From: Agelas oroides
Lineage: Eukaryota > Porifera > Demospongiae > Agelasida > Agelasidae
Direction: 5' to 3'
Assembly: GCA_949130485.1 (NCBI GenBank)
Contig: OX422183.1
Location: 15,187,812-15,251,811 of the forward strand
DNA length: 64,000 bases
The notes under the pieces were generated by a model, which worked only from the letters and a program-made list of their open reading frames with translations, was not told the DNA's origin and searched no databases. Both the position numbers and the translations under genes were made by a program. This document shows, in pieces, positions 1 through 12,200 of this stretch; positions within the stretch are counted from its first letter, which is position 1, and every line of letters begins with the position of its first letter.

Positions 1-212
1 GTCTATCAACAGTCTTGCAGTCAGAGCGTGAAAACTGTGTCGCATGTAAAAATTTTTCTTTTGAGATATTTTTTGCAAACAGTTGAAATTCGCGAAATTC
101 ACAGAATTAAAGACTCGCGAAAATTTAGGGCTATACAATATTTCAGCATGAAATGCTTGTTGTCAGGATCCACATAACAGGTTGTGACAGGTTTTGTTTA
201 CTTGTCTTACAG

Positions 213-3200
213 ATATGAATGCCAAGTGCACGTGTGTGAAGCACACTGGAACACCTATTTCGCAGATGATGCTTCATTGCCACATCCAGTTTGACTATGA
301 CAAGCTTAGTGTCAAAATGCTGGAGTACTTCATTCAGAAGCTTAAGAGTGCAGCAAAAGAAGTTCGCCTCTGTGGGAAAATATCCACACGACATGTCAAT
401 CTTCTTCACAGATATACTGGAGGGGGAGTGAATTATGTCATGCTTGACCTACCTCTATCAATCAAGAGGGTCGACTGTGCAAAAGTGCTAGTTGAAGCAG
501 GAGTAGATCTACTTAGTGGAGGCTGTCCTAGTGATGCAAAGGTGAAGGGTGAAATGTTTGATGTGGTGCCAATGTTCCAAGAATACCTTGACCATGGCAC
601 CAATGAGTTCATTCGCTGGGCATTCAATGAGTATATTCCCCAACACCCTGAGGTTGACCTCAAGCAAATCATTCACTCCCTCATCAACATGAAGGAGAAA
701 GATAAAAAGTCCTGTTTCTGGCAATCTGTGCAGAGAACTCCAGCTCATGCAATTCTCACATCTCACCACGAGGAGACAATCAAACAGCTGGTTCAATGCG
801 GTAAAGAAAATGGTCTAGATCTGCTTGCTGAGCGAAGTTGCACCGGCAAGACAGCACTCCATGTTGCTGCTGAGGAAAATGATGTGGAATCAGTACAAAT
901 TCTCCTGCAACTGTAAGTCTGTTGCACAGAAATGCACATTGCTTCTATCATTTTTCCCAACTTACCTTGCCTATGCAATTAGGATATACAGCCAAGCAGA
1001 CTCTTGCATGTTTACTTAATATGATCACCTAAAATTGTACTACACTGCGTGGGTGGATTAAAGGCATCACACTAAGTATATAACCCGTTACCCAGGCAAC
1101 ATCTAAGAATGTTGCTCATATCTCTCTTGTACAGTGATATTGCCTAGGTAACAGGTTATAACTATTACTTATATACTGCAAACCGCAAGGAACACTTACA
1201 AGTTCCAATTAAGGCAATTAGAAGGCAGTGAAACCATGTGTAGTACAAGCTAGGTATACGTACCACAGGCTACATAGTGGTTACTGGATACCGTACAGCC
1301 GGAAATCTTTAAATTTGGCGGTTTGACCCCAAACCGAACGTAAAAAATATTGGCGGAATTTAAATTTGGCAGTGGCGCCTTGCAGCGTATTACATCATCA
1401 TAAACATTGCATGTGCATTTATCAGAGAGCGTTGCCATCCTCTCATTGAACTTTGCAGATAATTTTACAAGAAATATAACTGGCAGTGTGCTAGCACCGA
1501 GCTAGCTATATGTACAGCTTGCGTAGAGGGGCGCCGGGTGGAGCCAAGAGCTATACTGCATGCATTGCATCATTACGCGTTGCGGGCAAAAATAGTATTG
1601 GCGGATTTTAATTTGGCGGTTTCAACCCAGACTGCCAAACTGCCGAATTTAATTCCCCGTCAAATTTTCCGGCTATACGGTATACAGGTTACAGGATATA
1701 CATGAGGCAGTTATTCAATTAGTAACCACTAGCTGGTGGTATGTATACCTAGCTTGTACTACACATGGCTTCACTGGCTTCTAATTGCCTTAATTGGAAC
1801 TTGTAAGTGTTCCTTGTGGTTTGCAAAGCATCACCTGCTCATGCTAAAGTACGTACATGCTGGTTAAACAGGAAAGCATTTGAGCGTTAGTACATGAAGT
1901 GAGTATATCAAAAGTCTTGAAAATCAGCCCACTACCCTCTTTGAGGATTCATTAAACTTTATTCCCCACTGGACATTTTTATGTATGTATTTCAAATTAA
2001 GAAATAACTCTAATAACAGAAGAAAGACGTAACTTCATACATACAGCTTGCTTTCAATTGATGACTATTGTGAATTTCTCTTGATTATTATAGTGGAGCT
2101 GACACGAGAGCTTCAGACAACTTAGACATGAAGCCATTCATGTTAGCAGTGGAGAAAGGTCATTTGGAAGTGGTGAAGGCCATGATGAAGAAGGACCCTG
2201 ACCTCGTGTCATTGTCGACTGGGTTTCGGTCAACAGTGATTCACTGGGCTCTAGAGAAGGGCCACAACCGAAGTGCTTTCTTCAAGGTAAATTGCTGTCA
2301 GGATAATTACTTCGTCTTGCTGTCAACTACACTGTGTTAATCATCGCAATTACCCTGTGCATGCATGTGCAAGCAGGGTTAAGCAATTAGTCTGTGTGTA
2401 CCTGTCAGTTTTTCAGTCAGTTGCCAACATTTTGACCAGTTAGATATGGAAATCATGAAACGTCACAGTTGGAGTCTCTCAAAGAGAAAGGCAAACAGTA
2501 GCTATGGAACAGGCAGCCGAGTATAAGGCATGACTCGAAACAGGAGTGCAGACAGTGAGAAGCCTTATAGTGATGGTCAATGCAGAGTCTTGAAATGGTA
2601 AGAAAAACATAAGGAAAGACAAAGAGAAGCTTTGGCACACGTAGCCAAATGCCATGCAAACTCATTGAAAAGCCCTGACATATGTGAAGAATAGTCTTTT
2701 AATTTAGTCTTCAGAGGAAAAGCTGGAAAGAGATCACATACGTAATTGGTACAGACAACTAAAACAAAACAGGACTGTTTTCTAGGTGACATTTCAGTGT
2801 GCAGTTGTGTGGTGGTGGATGGGACTTAGAAGTTGTTGGTTTGCTGCTGTCTTTATCTTCAGCCCTCTCGCCCACTTTGGAGCCTATCAGTCTCACCCAC
2901 TTTGGGTGAGACTGATAGGCTCCACTGAGATGATCTACATAGCTCTACAGTTGTAATACACGACTGGTTTGGGAAACTTTGTCTTCACATGATATGCTTG
3001 AGGAGGCATATACTCTACAACTGGTTGGTGTGATATTTTAGACACACTGTAATTTTATACCTATTGAGGCATGAGAGCTCTGACCAAGATCTTGTGAAAC
3101 TCTAAATTGCTCAGAAAGTGGTCTTGGATATGATACTTTGTGTAGCTTTGGGTATAACTTACGCTATGACTGTGTAGCTGCAGTAGCTCCTTGGACACAA

Positions 3201-6200
3201 TAAATGGCTGCATGTGAGCCTAAGTAATAAGGTCTGCTTTTGACTACTATACCTATGCATACAGTACAAAAGATGTGATTCCCCTGCCTGACTGAGATGT
3301 GTGCATACATGTACAGTGGAACCTCCCTACCTTTGGGACCAAAATAATTGTCCTGATTAGTGGAGAATAATACATATTTATACAAAGCTGGGACTCAGTC
3401 AAGTGTCCTGATTAGTGAGGTGTCCTTATTTCAGGGGAAGAATAACAGTGGCGTAGCCAGGCTGGGGCACACTGGGGCACGTGCCCTAGCAACTAGAGGC
3501 CGTGCCCCACTAGTGCAGGTATGCATGTGAATTATCAGCGCTGATAGTATCATTGTTGATCGCGAATCACAGTCTTGAAATCGAACGGTGCAGTATCGCT
3601 ATGTATAATCCACAGAATTATGAGTCTCGTACACTCACCGTACGCGAGTTTCCCGTATACATATGGCTTGAGAACCGACTTGGGAGGCTGTGAAATTGAA
3701 AAAATTTTCTGGGGGAACTCCCCCCAGACCCCCTAAATACTTCTGTACTTCGTGCAGAACTTCGTACAAACGTTGTGTGCCCATACTGTGCCCTAGCATC
3801 CGTGATGTCCTGGCTACACCACTGAAGAATAATACATATTTATATAAAGTTGGGACTCAGTCAAGTGTCCTGATTAACCAAGTGTCCTGATTAACCAAGT
3901 GTCCTTATTTCAGAGGTGTTTTTAACCCTTTAAACCTTGAATTTATTTCACCAGAGACTAGGTTTAGCCTATACATGCTTTTAACGTACCGTATCTCCAT
4001 TTCTGTCCAAGCTCTGACTCCAAAACTGAACCGAAGTCCACTTCCAGCCTTAGCAAGCAGACTCGTGACCTTAACCACACCCACTCATTAACGAGCATGC
4101 AATAGTCAGCACTCTCGGTTGTCCTACACCCGCTCAGAGCCCAAGCAGCCTTCCCTGCCAGAAATGAACCCCTTACAAGGTGAGAGCAGCGTTTTCTAAG
4201 CCTGTCCATGGAGCCAGGGCAAGAATTGACCCACCGGTCCCAACCATGGCGCTTTGACAGCCAAGCATAGCAGCCACCATGTGCATGTCACCCTGCGGGT
4301 GATCCCACCCACCTCCCCCTGTCCCACTCTTTCTGCTCACGCAGAACCTGCGTGTGTAGTGTGCATTCACTATCTTTTCTGCGCAGTGCGCAGTATGATG
4401 TAACCAAAAGTGCACTATAGGGTTTAAAGGGTTAACTTAATTAACTTAAGAGATGTTCCACTGTATATATTGGCATTTGCTCAGGCTCGCCCCTAGTACT
4501 GCAAATTACACTAGGTCAAATTGATGCTAGTTTATCATCATTCTCTGTAGACTGTCTAATCTTTAGCATGAAACGCACAATTTTTATTGGTATAATTACT
4601 GAAAGCAAACAATGAGCAAGTAGTTGCACAAATGGTAACAAGCGCAAGTAACAAGAACAGCCATCACTACTGCTAAAACAACTTATGGAATATAGAGTTG
4701 TGATTATCTAATTTGTGAATAAACATGCAATCTGGGAAATAATTGCACAATTTTCTTTATGATTTGACATTAAATAAGGAAGATTTGAACTCACAACTGG
4801 TGAATATGAAAAGGACTCTACCTGTCAAATAGGCCAAGAAAGTCATCTTCTTCATCAACTATAAATTTCTGTGTTGTTTGTTGCTGACACACTCAGGGCT
4901 GCTTTGAGGAAAATCCAAAGGGTCTGCTAAGTGCTGAGGACTCTCAAGGAAACAGAGTTACACATCTGGTGGCTGCTTCTGGGAACACGGAAGTGTTTGA
5001 GGTATACACAAAGGGGAACACCTTTTTTTTATGTATGTGCATTTTTTGGTCCCTGTACCTACTTGTTGAAAGCTTGGACAAGCTTACAGATTGAGTAGCC
5101 AAAGTTCACTGTTTAACTCAGATAGATATGCTCCCATGTGTGTTTAAGCTTATCTACGCAGCTGATAGGACAAAGGAATTATGCAGCCTACCCTCAGTGA
5201 TATCTGACTTAAGTGTGTGCAGCGAAGCTCTACTGGATCCACTGCTTACATGAGCCTTTATCCGTAAATTTTGACTATTTATGAGGACCAGGCATACCTC
5301 TATCTAGAAAGTATGTGTGTCAATATGCTATTAATTTTTTGAGAAATGTAGCCATTGAGTTTAACTTAATATCACTTCTCGCCAGGAATTTCCTAATCTC
5401 TGCCATAAGTTTGCTGAGAAACACTGTGTCTGTTTATTTCCACACCAGCCCGAGTATATTGTTGTAGGTAAGCCCATAATCTTTATGCATTACCATACAA
5501 TATTACTGCAGATACTCTGGAGTAAGGAGTTTGCAGAGGCTGTTTTCTCTGATCGAAACTCAGAAGACAAAACTCCACTTCAACTGGCAGTTGAGAATGG
5601 ACATGTCAAGTGAGAATATACTAACTTTCAAAGGTAAAGTGCTGTCAATCATTCTCTTCTACTATGTCTGTCTCCAGCATACTGAAAACACTCAAAGCTT
5701 GTGTTGATAGAGGAAGGGAGGCCATACCACCACGGTGGCATCGTAGACTGAAAACAAACTGGTGGAGTAAAATGGTTCCTTATTTCCTCTACGCTTGCTC
5801 ATGTGGCTCATTGGATGCTGTTAAATATTTTATTGACAGTGGGCGTGAACCTAACATCAGGTATATACACTAATTACTGCAATGCTTATTTACAAGTGTT
5901 TCTCTGCAAGTGCTTGAAGCAGCTGCATCTGATGAGGCCTATTATTGGCTGAAACACATCCTGCACAGTGGGTGACTTCGTTTATATGGGGGTGTTTATA
6001 TATAGAAAGGTGCTTCATCATCATGGGGTGAACCTGAGGGAACAGCACACTGTCAGTTATGACCATGCATATTGCTTTAGCAGTTGGGTTTGTACTTGTC
6101 ATGCATAGTCCTTACCTGAAGCTGCTTAACATACCTGTGTTATGTGGCTTGTTAACTTAGGCCTTGCAAAGTAAAGTGCTCACGCTCAATGTGCCCCCCA

Positions 6201-9200
6201 GGCCATCTTTCTTGGCCACCTTTACTCACGCTGGCAATTTTCGATCACTGAACAAGTCACGGTCAGCCTAGTTGACTACATTAGTAGGATCGAGGCAAGC
6301 CCAAGTGGCACTTGTATATAATAGATACATTCCCCAGATGGAGCAGCATAAGCCAGAAGGGCGAATGTTGTTTCATATGGGGAATGTGACTTATTTGTTG
6401 GATGTTACCCCTAGCAACCCACTACCACACCTATTATCACCTCCAGCCATTCCACTTTGTTTTATTCAAGTTCAAACATTTGGTTGCTAAGCAACATCCA
6501 ACAAAGATATGTACATACATACTACATATATACATACATACATACATACACTGTAAAAACATATAGGTTACTTCAACCATATTTTGGTCATCTCAGTTGC
6601 ATGCCTGTTGTGTGCGTGACACATTACAAACTTCAAAGGGATGCTTCCTATTTGAATCAAAGCTTAAGTGTAATTCAGAAGCTTCTCCCTCAGTTACTAT
6701 CTTCTTACAGAAAGCCTATAGCTATTTGGTTACATTCCTGGCATTTCGACCACAGTCATGCAACCAGGCACTCCTCCAGGGACAGATGTGTAGGATCAAA
6801 GAAACACCAACCTCACCAGAAATGCTATAAGCCTTCTGAAAGGAGATACTAATTTAACAAAGGGAGAAGCTTCTCAACTACACTCTGATTCAGAATGAGA
6901 TTGGTAGCCTTCCTTGAAGTTTGTAATGTATCACATACACAACAGGCATGCAACTGAGACAACCAAAATATGGTTGAAGTAACCTATATGTTTTTACAGT
7001 GTACAGACACTGCTCCCATTCAACTTATCAGTGTTGGGCTCGCTCAGGTTCACCCAGCTATCTGGGATTGCTTTTATCAGGAAGATGATGTTTACTGATT
7101 GTTCATGTATAAAAATTGTGTTGAAATGTGACAGAAAAGTCCTACCCATAGAGCAACTGCACCCCATGAATGCATAAGTGAATTTGAAACCAGGTGGACC
7201 GAATATAGTTTAAAGTCACCCATTGCACAACATGCATTTTTGGCTATTAGAATGCATTCATTTACTAGAATCTAGCAAGTATTTTATATCAAAGTAGACC
7301 ATACTAGAATCTAGCAAGTATTAGACTCTTCTAGTGTAAAGAGAAATGGAAGAGTCTGGTGAATAACTCAGCACTGGCATGGGGCATTACAGTCTTGGAA
7401 ATTCGGTTTTCAGAGCTTTGATGCAATTGATTAGGCATATTGCTCCAAATTTCGATGTTTCTTTATTCTACTGTAGATTCGAAATATAACAAACCAATCA
7501 CAGCAAAGAACAATGACATCATTGCAAAGTGCTTCCTTACGTACATTAGTGGAATTTGAACTCTGGTTGACTGACACGGCATTTTTTTCTCATCAACACT
7601 GATAGCAGGAATGTAGCCTTAGATCTGTGCTATATGTGGCAGTCCCGGATAGAAATCGAATATTATTCCATCGCGTTTTTCGAGCACATCACCAAGTTTG
7701 ACGCGCTATAGCGCTGAGCTTCCGCTAAGGGCGGGGCTCATACGCGCTATGTAAATGCATGAATATCTGATATGTCTACGAAGCGTGTATGAGCTCCGCC
7801 CCTAGCGGAAGCTTAGTGCTACAGCGCATCAAACGCGGTGATGCGCTCAAAATACGTGACGGAATAATATTCGATTTCTATTCGGGACTGCCACATACAG
7901 TTGAATTATTCACCAGACCCTTAATTCTCTCACTTGCATTCACTCTGCCTTTTCCACTAAAGGGTCTGGGAACCAAAGTAGGCTAATATTACATTCTCAT
8001 TTGAGCTGCATGTAACTGGCTACCTAAGAACATTATAACAGTCACTTCAAATAAAGTCTCCATGCTCATATATCTTTGGGGGTGACTGTTTATGCAGAAC
8101 AATGAAGGTTTGCTCAAATCCTACAACAATACATGTGTTATGTATGGTAAATGCTTATAGCTTACACTATACATACTTTGCATGCATGTGCACCTTATAC
8201 AGTCATAATGACAAAACTCCTCTCCTGTGTGCTGCTGAGGCTGGTCATGAAGAGATTGTGGCCTACCTCCTCCAGTTCACAAAAGTGCGGACTGATCTCC
8301 AAAACCAACCGGAGAAAGTATACAGTGCAAGTGTAAGCTGCAGCTGCAACATTGTACAAATATAACCTATCCTATAAACTGCTTTTAACCCTTTAACTAC
8401 CAATGCCAAGTATAGTCGTCATCGAAATTTGGCCGCACGTTATCAGTTGGCACAGTCCATTTTGAAGATAGGTTCTGCGCTAGCAGAAAGGGTGGGACGA
8501 GGGGAGGTGGGTGGCTGTCACCCGGAGGGTGACAGTGCATGGCGGCTGTTGCACCTGGCTGTAGAAAAGCCCTGGTCAATGCCAGGTGGGCCATTGTTCT
8601 GCTTTCTTGCATAAACGGGCCTAGAAAACACTCCTTTCACCTTGTAGGGGCTCTATTTCCGACATTTTAGGCAGCCTTCAGTCCGGAGGAGCGCTCTCTG
8701 GTCAGAAGTCCCTGACTATCGAACGTTCGCTAATGAGTGGGTGTGGTAAGGGTCATGAACTTGTAAAGGACATGTGGAAGAAGCTGTGGTTCAAGTTTCC
8801 AGGGCTAACTCGCAGCAGAAACGGAAATACAGGTGAAAAAATGTGTGACTAGTCTAAACAAGAGCTCTAGAAAATACAATTCAGTAGTTAAAGGGTTAAT
8901 TAAGTATCCTACTATCAGTGCAAGACAAAAATGAATATAGCTGATTTCTTACGTTCATTGATTGTGTGATTTTCAAACAGAGATATGTATGTTGGTAATA
9001 AGACACAAGAAACTAGAAGGTGGTACGAATTGGTATTAATGTACTGCCTCTTTCAGTGCATAGATGTGTACTTTTTGTCAGAATCAAAGCTGCTTACAAT
9101 TCTAAACCAGTGTCTTTACAGCTTCAAAAACTCCAGTCTCATTAGGTACTGATTTCTCATCCATAGGTATCTCCACTTCTGATTGCTGTGCAAGATGGAC

Positions 9201-12200
9201 ACACTAAGTGTGTCATTCATCTTTTGCAGAACGGAGGCAATGTACTCCAGAGGGACTATAAGAACAGAAATTGTCTCACAATCGCCATTGAAAATCATCA
9301 CAAGTATGTCAGTTTAAATAGTAGCCTTTAACATAGTCACTACATGTGAAATTAGCTATGCAGTCATACAGATTCTTTTCGGTATGGAATTACCATTCCT
9401 TCGAAGATGCTTGACCCAAAGTGATCATAGTTGTGTTTTGTTACCTGATACTTGTTTAAGTATCGGTCATCATACCATCTATTACAGAGATACTGCATTG
9501 GCGATTCTTTCTGACAAGAATGGTATGGAGGCTTTAAAAAGAGGCCTGAATCCTGCTCCTTCATACCTGTTGGTCAAAAGAGACAAGACTCCTCTACAAC
9601 TGTTGGTTGAAGAGGTGCCAGGTGAGTCATTGCCTCATTTCTAAATCAATATTTGCCTGCACATTCTGTCTACATGTTTCAAGTATAGTAGCTGTGACTA
9701 GTATACTGAACATTTATTTGCTAATGTTATTTGGAGTAGTACCCTGAATTTGTGGTTTAATCTTTTGCATTTGCTACTAATAGACCTTGCTGAGTACGTG
9801 CTGAACAAATGCATTACAAAATCTCAACCTGAACGCCAAATCAGCATTAGTGGAGAGAATTTTGTGGACAGCCCTACTGTTGCTGGAGATCAACCAGTCC
9901 ACTACAACTTTGATTATCTGGAAGACAAGGATGGAAGAATTTCTCACAAGCACCATGGCAGCCACATTCTTGATTGGATGGTTAGTCGAAATATAGTGAT
10001 CGATGTGGGAGGTTATATAATTGTATATACAAACAAGTGTCCAGTTTGGGGGTGATGTTGTATTAAACAACTACTTTAACTGTTCATTCAATCACTGAAT
10101 ATTATGACCTTATGTACTGCCACAGAGCATTCAGTGTGTCATAAAGTGTGAATAGATAGTGGCAGTCCCATTTAGTTATTGATCATTATTCTGTCATCAT
10201 GTATTTCGATCGCATTGCTGCATTCAAATTGCAATGTTTCTGAACTTCTGCAAAAGGCGGCACTCAAATGCACTTATAGATGCATAAATATCTTGTGGGT
10301 CTATGAAGCAGTTAAGAGCCCACCCTTAATGGGCTTTCAACACAGCGATGCGATCAAAGTATACACTTTGATTTCTACACAGGACTGCCATATACATATA
10401 GGTTGTACTGTATTGTACTTTATAGCATTATATATACTGCAACTCATGTTGTTACACGTAATATATATTATATACTTTATTACACGAGTTAGCGTGCAAT
10501 ATCGCCGCGATATGCACACTAACGAGTGTAATAAAGTATTTATTATCCTTTACCACAACAGCGTCGTGTCTCTTCTCACACGAAGTACCGAGTAACTCGC
10601 CATTCGAACGCACTGGTTCTAATTAAAGCACACCTTGGTTGCTAGGATATCACGCGTATATAGCCTCAGGGCCCGTGCAATAACTACCCGTGCAATATTG
10701 TGTGATATTGCACGGCATGGGAATAGGAAAATACTGTTGTAGAAATATGAACTGGATAATAAAACAATATACTAGCCTGTTTTTCAAACTTTAACAAATG
10801 AAACTGAAGAGCAGCAAAAAATGCATAGAAGATGTATGTTCTCAAATCACACAAATATCTTGAGTCTGCAGGACTAGTGGTGCAGCACTTGACACTATTT
10901 CCTGTAGCCCCACCCTTAATGGAAGTACTGCACTACAGCGCTTTGAATGTGGTAACACATTCAAATATGCAACAGAATAATGTTCAATCTCTACCCAGGA
11001 CTGCCACATGTTGCCACACTAGCCCACAGTGCCATTGCAATACCACATTATAATTTCATTTTAGATTGAGCACAACAGGCTGGAACTTCTGCAACATCCA
11101 CTGGTGGAGAACTTTCTTTTTCAAAAGTTCTGGGTGATGACCTTTCCACTCTTTCTACTCAACCTGTTGTTCTACTGCACACTCCTGGTTGCACTCAACA
11201 GCTTTGCTCTGGTAGTGCCCAGACCTGGACCAGACAGTGAAACATGTACGCTTGTATACAGTGGAATGCCTATAATGTGGTTTCTTTGAGCCAACATTTA
11301 TTTATCAGTCCTAGTAACTGTGCTACCGAGGCCTACCATTAGCAAGAAGGGAGCATTTATCATTTATAGTGTTGGTAGTGGCTGCTACATAAATTGGCTG
11401 GTTCTGCTGTGGTGTCATTTGCCCACCATGCATGTGCTCATCAATTACATGCTGTAAGATACCAAGAGCGCATGATGACATCATTTTCATTGCAGAGGGA
11501 GGAGGAAGAGCGTGTAACTGCCAAAAATTCGGAACAGGCAACTGCGTGTGTTGACAAGTTTGCAGTGCCATGATCTATGACTTCACGATGCACCGTTAAC
11601 CTCGTAATCAACAAGATGTGAGCGCTCCAAGCTTACCTGACAAGTTCTAGCTACACAGGAATGGTTCCGTATGCGACGAACTTTGTTTTACAATGCTATC
11701 CGTGCTTGACAGTTGAAGAGGGTTGTGTATAAGCCTTTCGGTCAAACTCATGAGCCTCTCTTTGTGTAACGCATGGTCCTTATCCAACCGATAAGCCCCC
11801 AACTCGACTGTTTTGTAGCAGATTTTACTCACACTTTCACCCGCACACTAGCTACAATTGACTGGATGTGCTATTTATAGTACACACGGGAAATTCAGCC
11901 TTCACCACTGCTAGAATAAGATGTTACACGCTCTTCCTCCTCCCTCTGCAATAAGAATGATATGATCATGCGCTCTTGAAGATACACGTGTATGCAGTGC
12001 ATAATGTTGCCTGCATGTACCTGTACACATCAATTTTTATGAGAACCACTACTCAGGGCAGTTACAACAGTGCAAGTTACATTCTGTAATGCAGAAAATG
12101 TATATTACACGCCTTAGCACACCCTGGTGTCCAAATGTATTTTATGTTTATATACTCATTACATGCAGGCCCAGAGAGTGATGTAGCCGTTAATGGTGAG

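Larger units (their letters stand above)
3314..4463. mobile_element. Pogo/mariner-type MITE with two nested insertions
   Basis: The ends are CAGTGGAACCTCC at 3314 and the inverted GGATGTTCCACTG-like end at about 4451-4463, flanked on both sides by TA. CAGTGGAACCTC-type ends are typical of pogo/Tigger-like elements (family knowledge). The body has repeated GTGTCCTGATTA motifs and a 72-bp stretch present twice (about 3366-3437 and 3834-3915). It is interrupted by a hAT-type and a piggyBac-type MITE. Confidence 0.75.
213..9980 (+). other. Gene 1 ankyrin-repeat exons (9 exons)
   Basis: These exons encode the cytoplasmic ankyrin stack. Clear repeat cores are TGKTALHVAAEENDVESVQI (first exon), MKPFMLAVEKGHLEVVKAMM (2094-2286), GNRVTHLVAASGNTEVFE (4897-5001), KTPLQLAVENGHVNILKTLK (across 5609/5678), KTPLLCAAEAGHEEIVAYLL (8203-8332) and SPLLIAVQDGHTKCVIHLLQ (9167-9303). 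Introns often fall inside repeats at conserved places. The first exon also contains a C-x-C pair (NAKCTC) just after the GADVNAK-type boundary, matched in gene 2. The last exon (9784-9980) carries the VHYNFDYLED linker and a stretch absent from gene 2 (about 28 codons, QPERQISISGEN onward). All nine exons are intact. Confidence 0.85.

Noticed and set aside
194-212. Upstream extension of the first gene 1 exon (TTG start)
   Set aside because: TTTACTTGTCTTACAG is an intron end, and the gene 2 paralogue has its acceptor at the same place; TTG is not a credible animal start.
11323-11571. 82-codon minus-strand ORF overlapping the inverted-repeat element
   Set aside because: It crosses the element's arm, has no recognisable motif and no partner exon.
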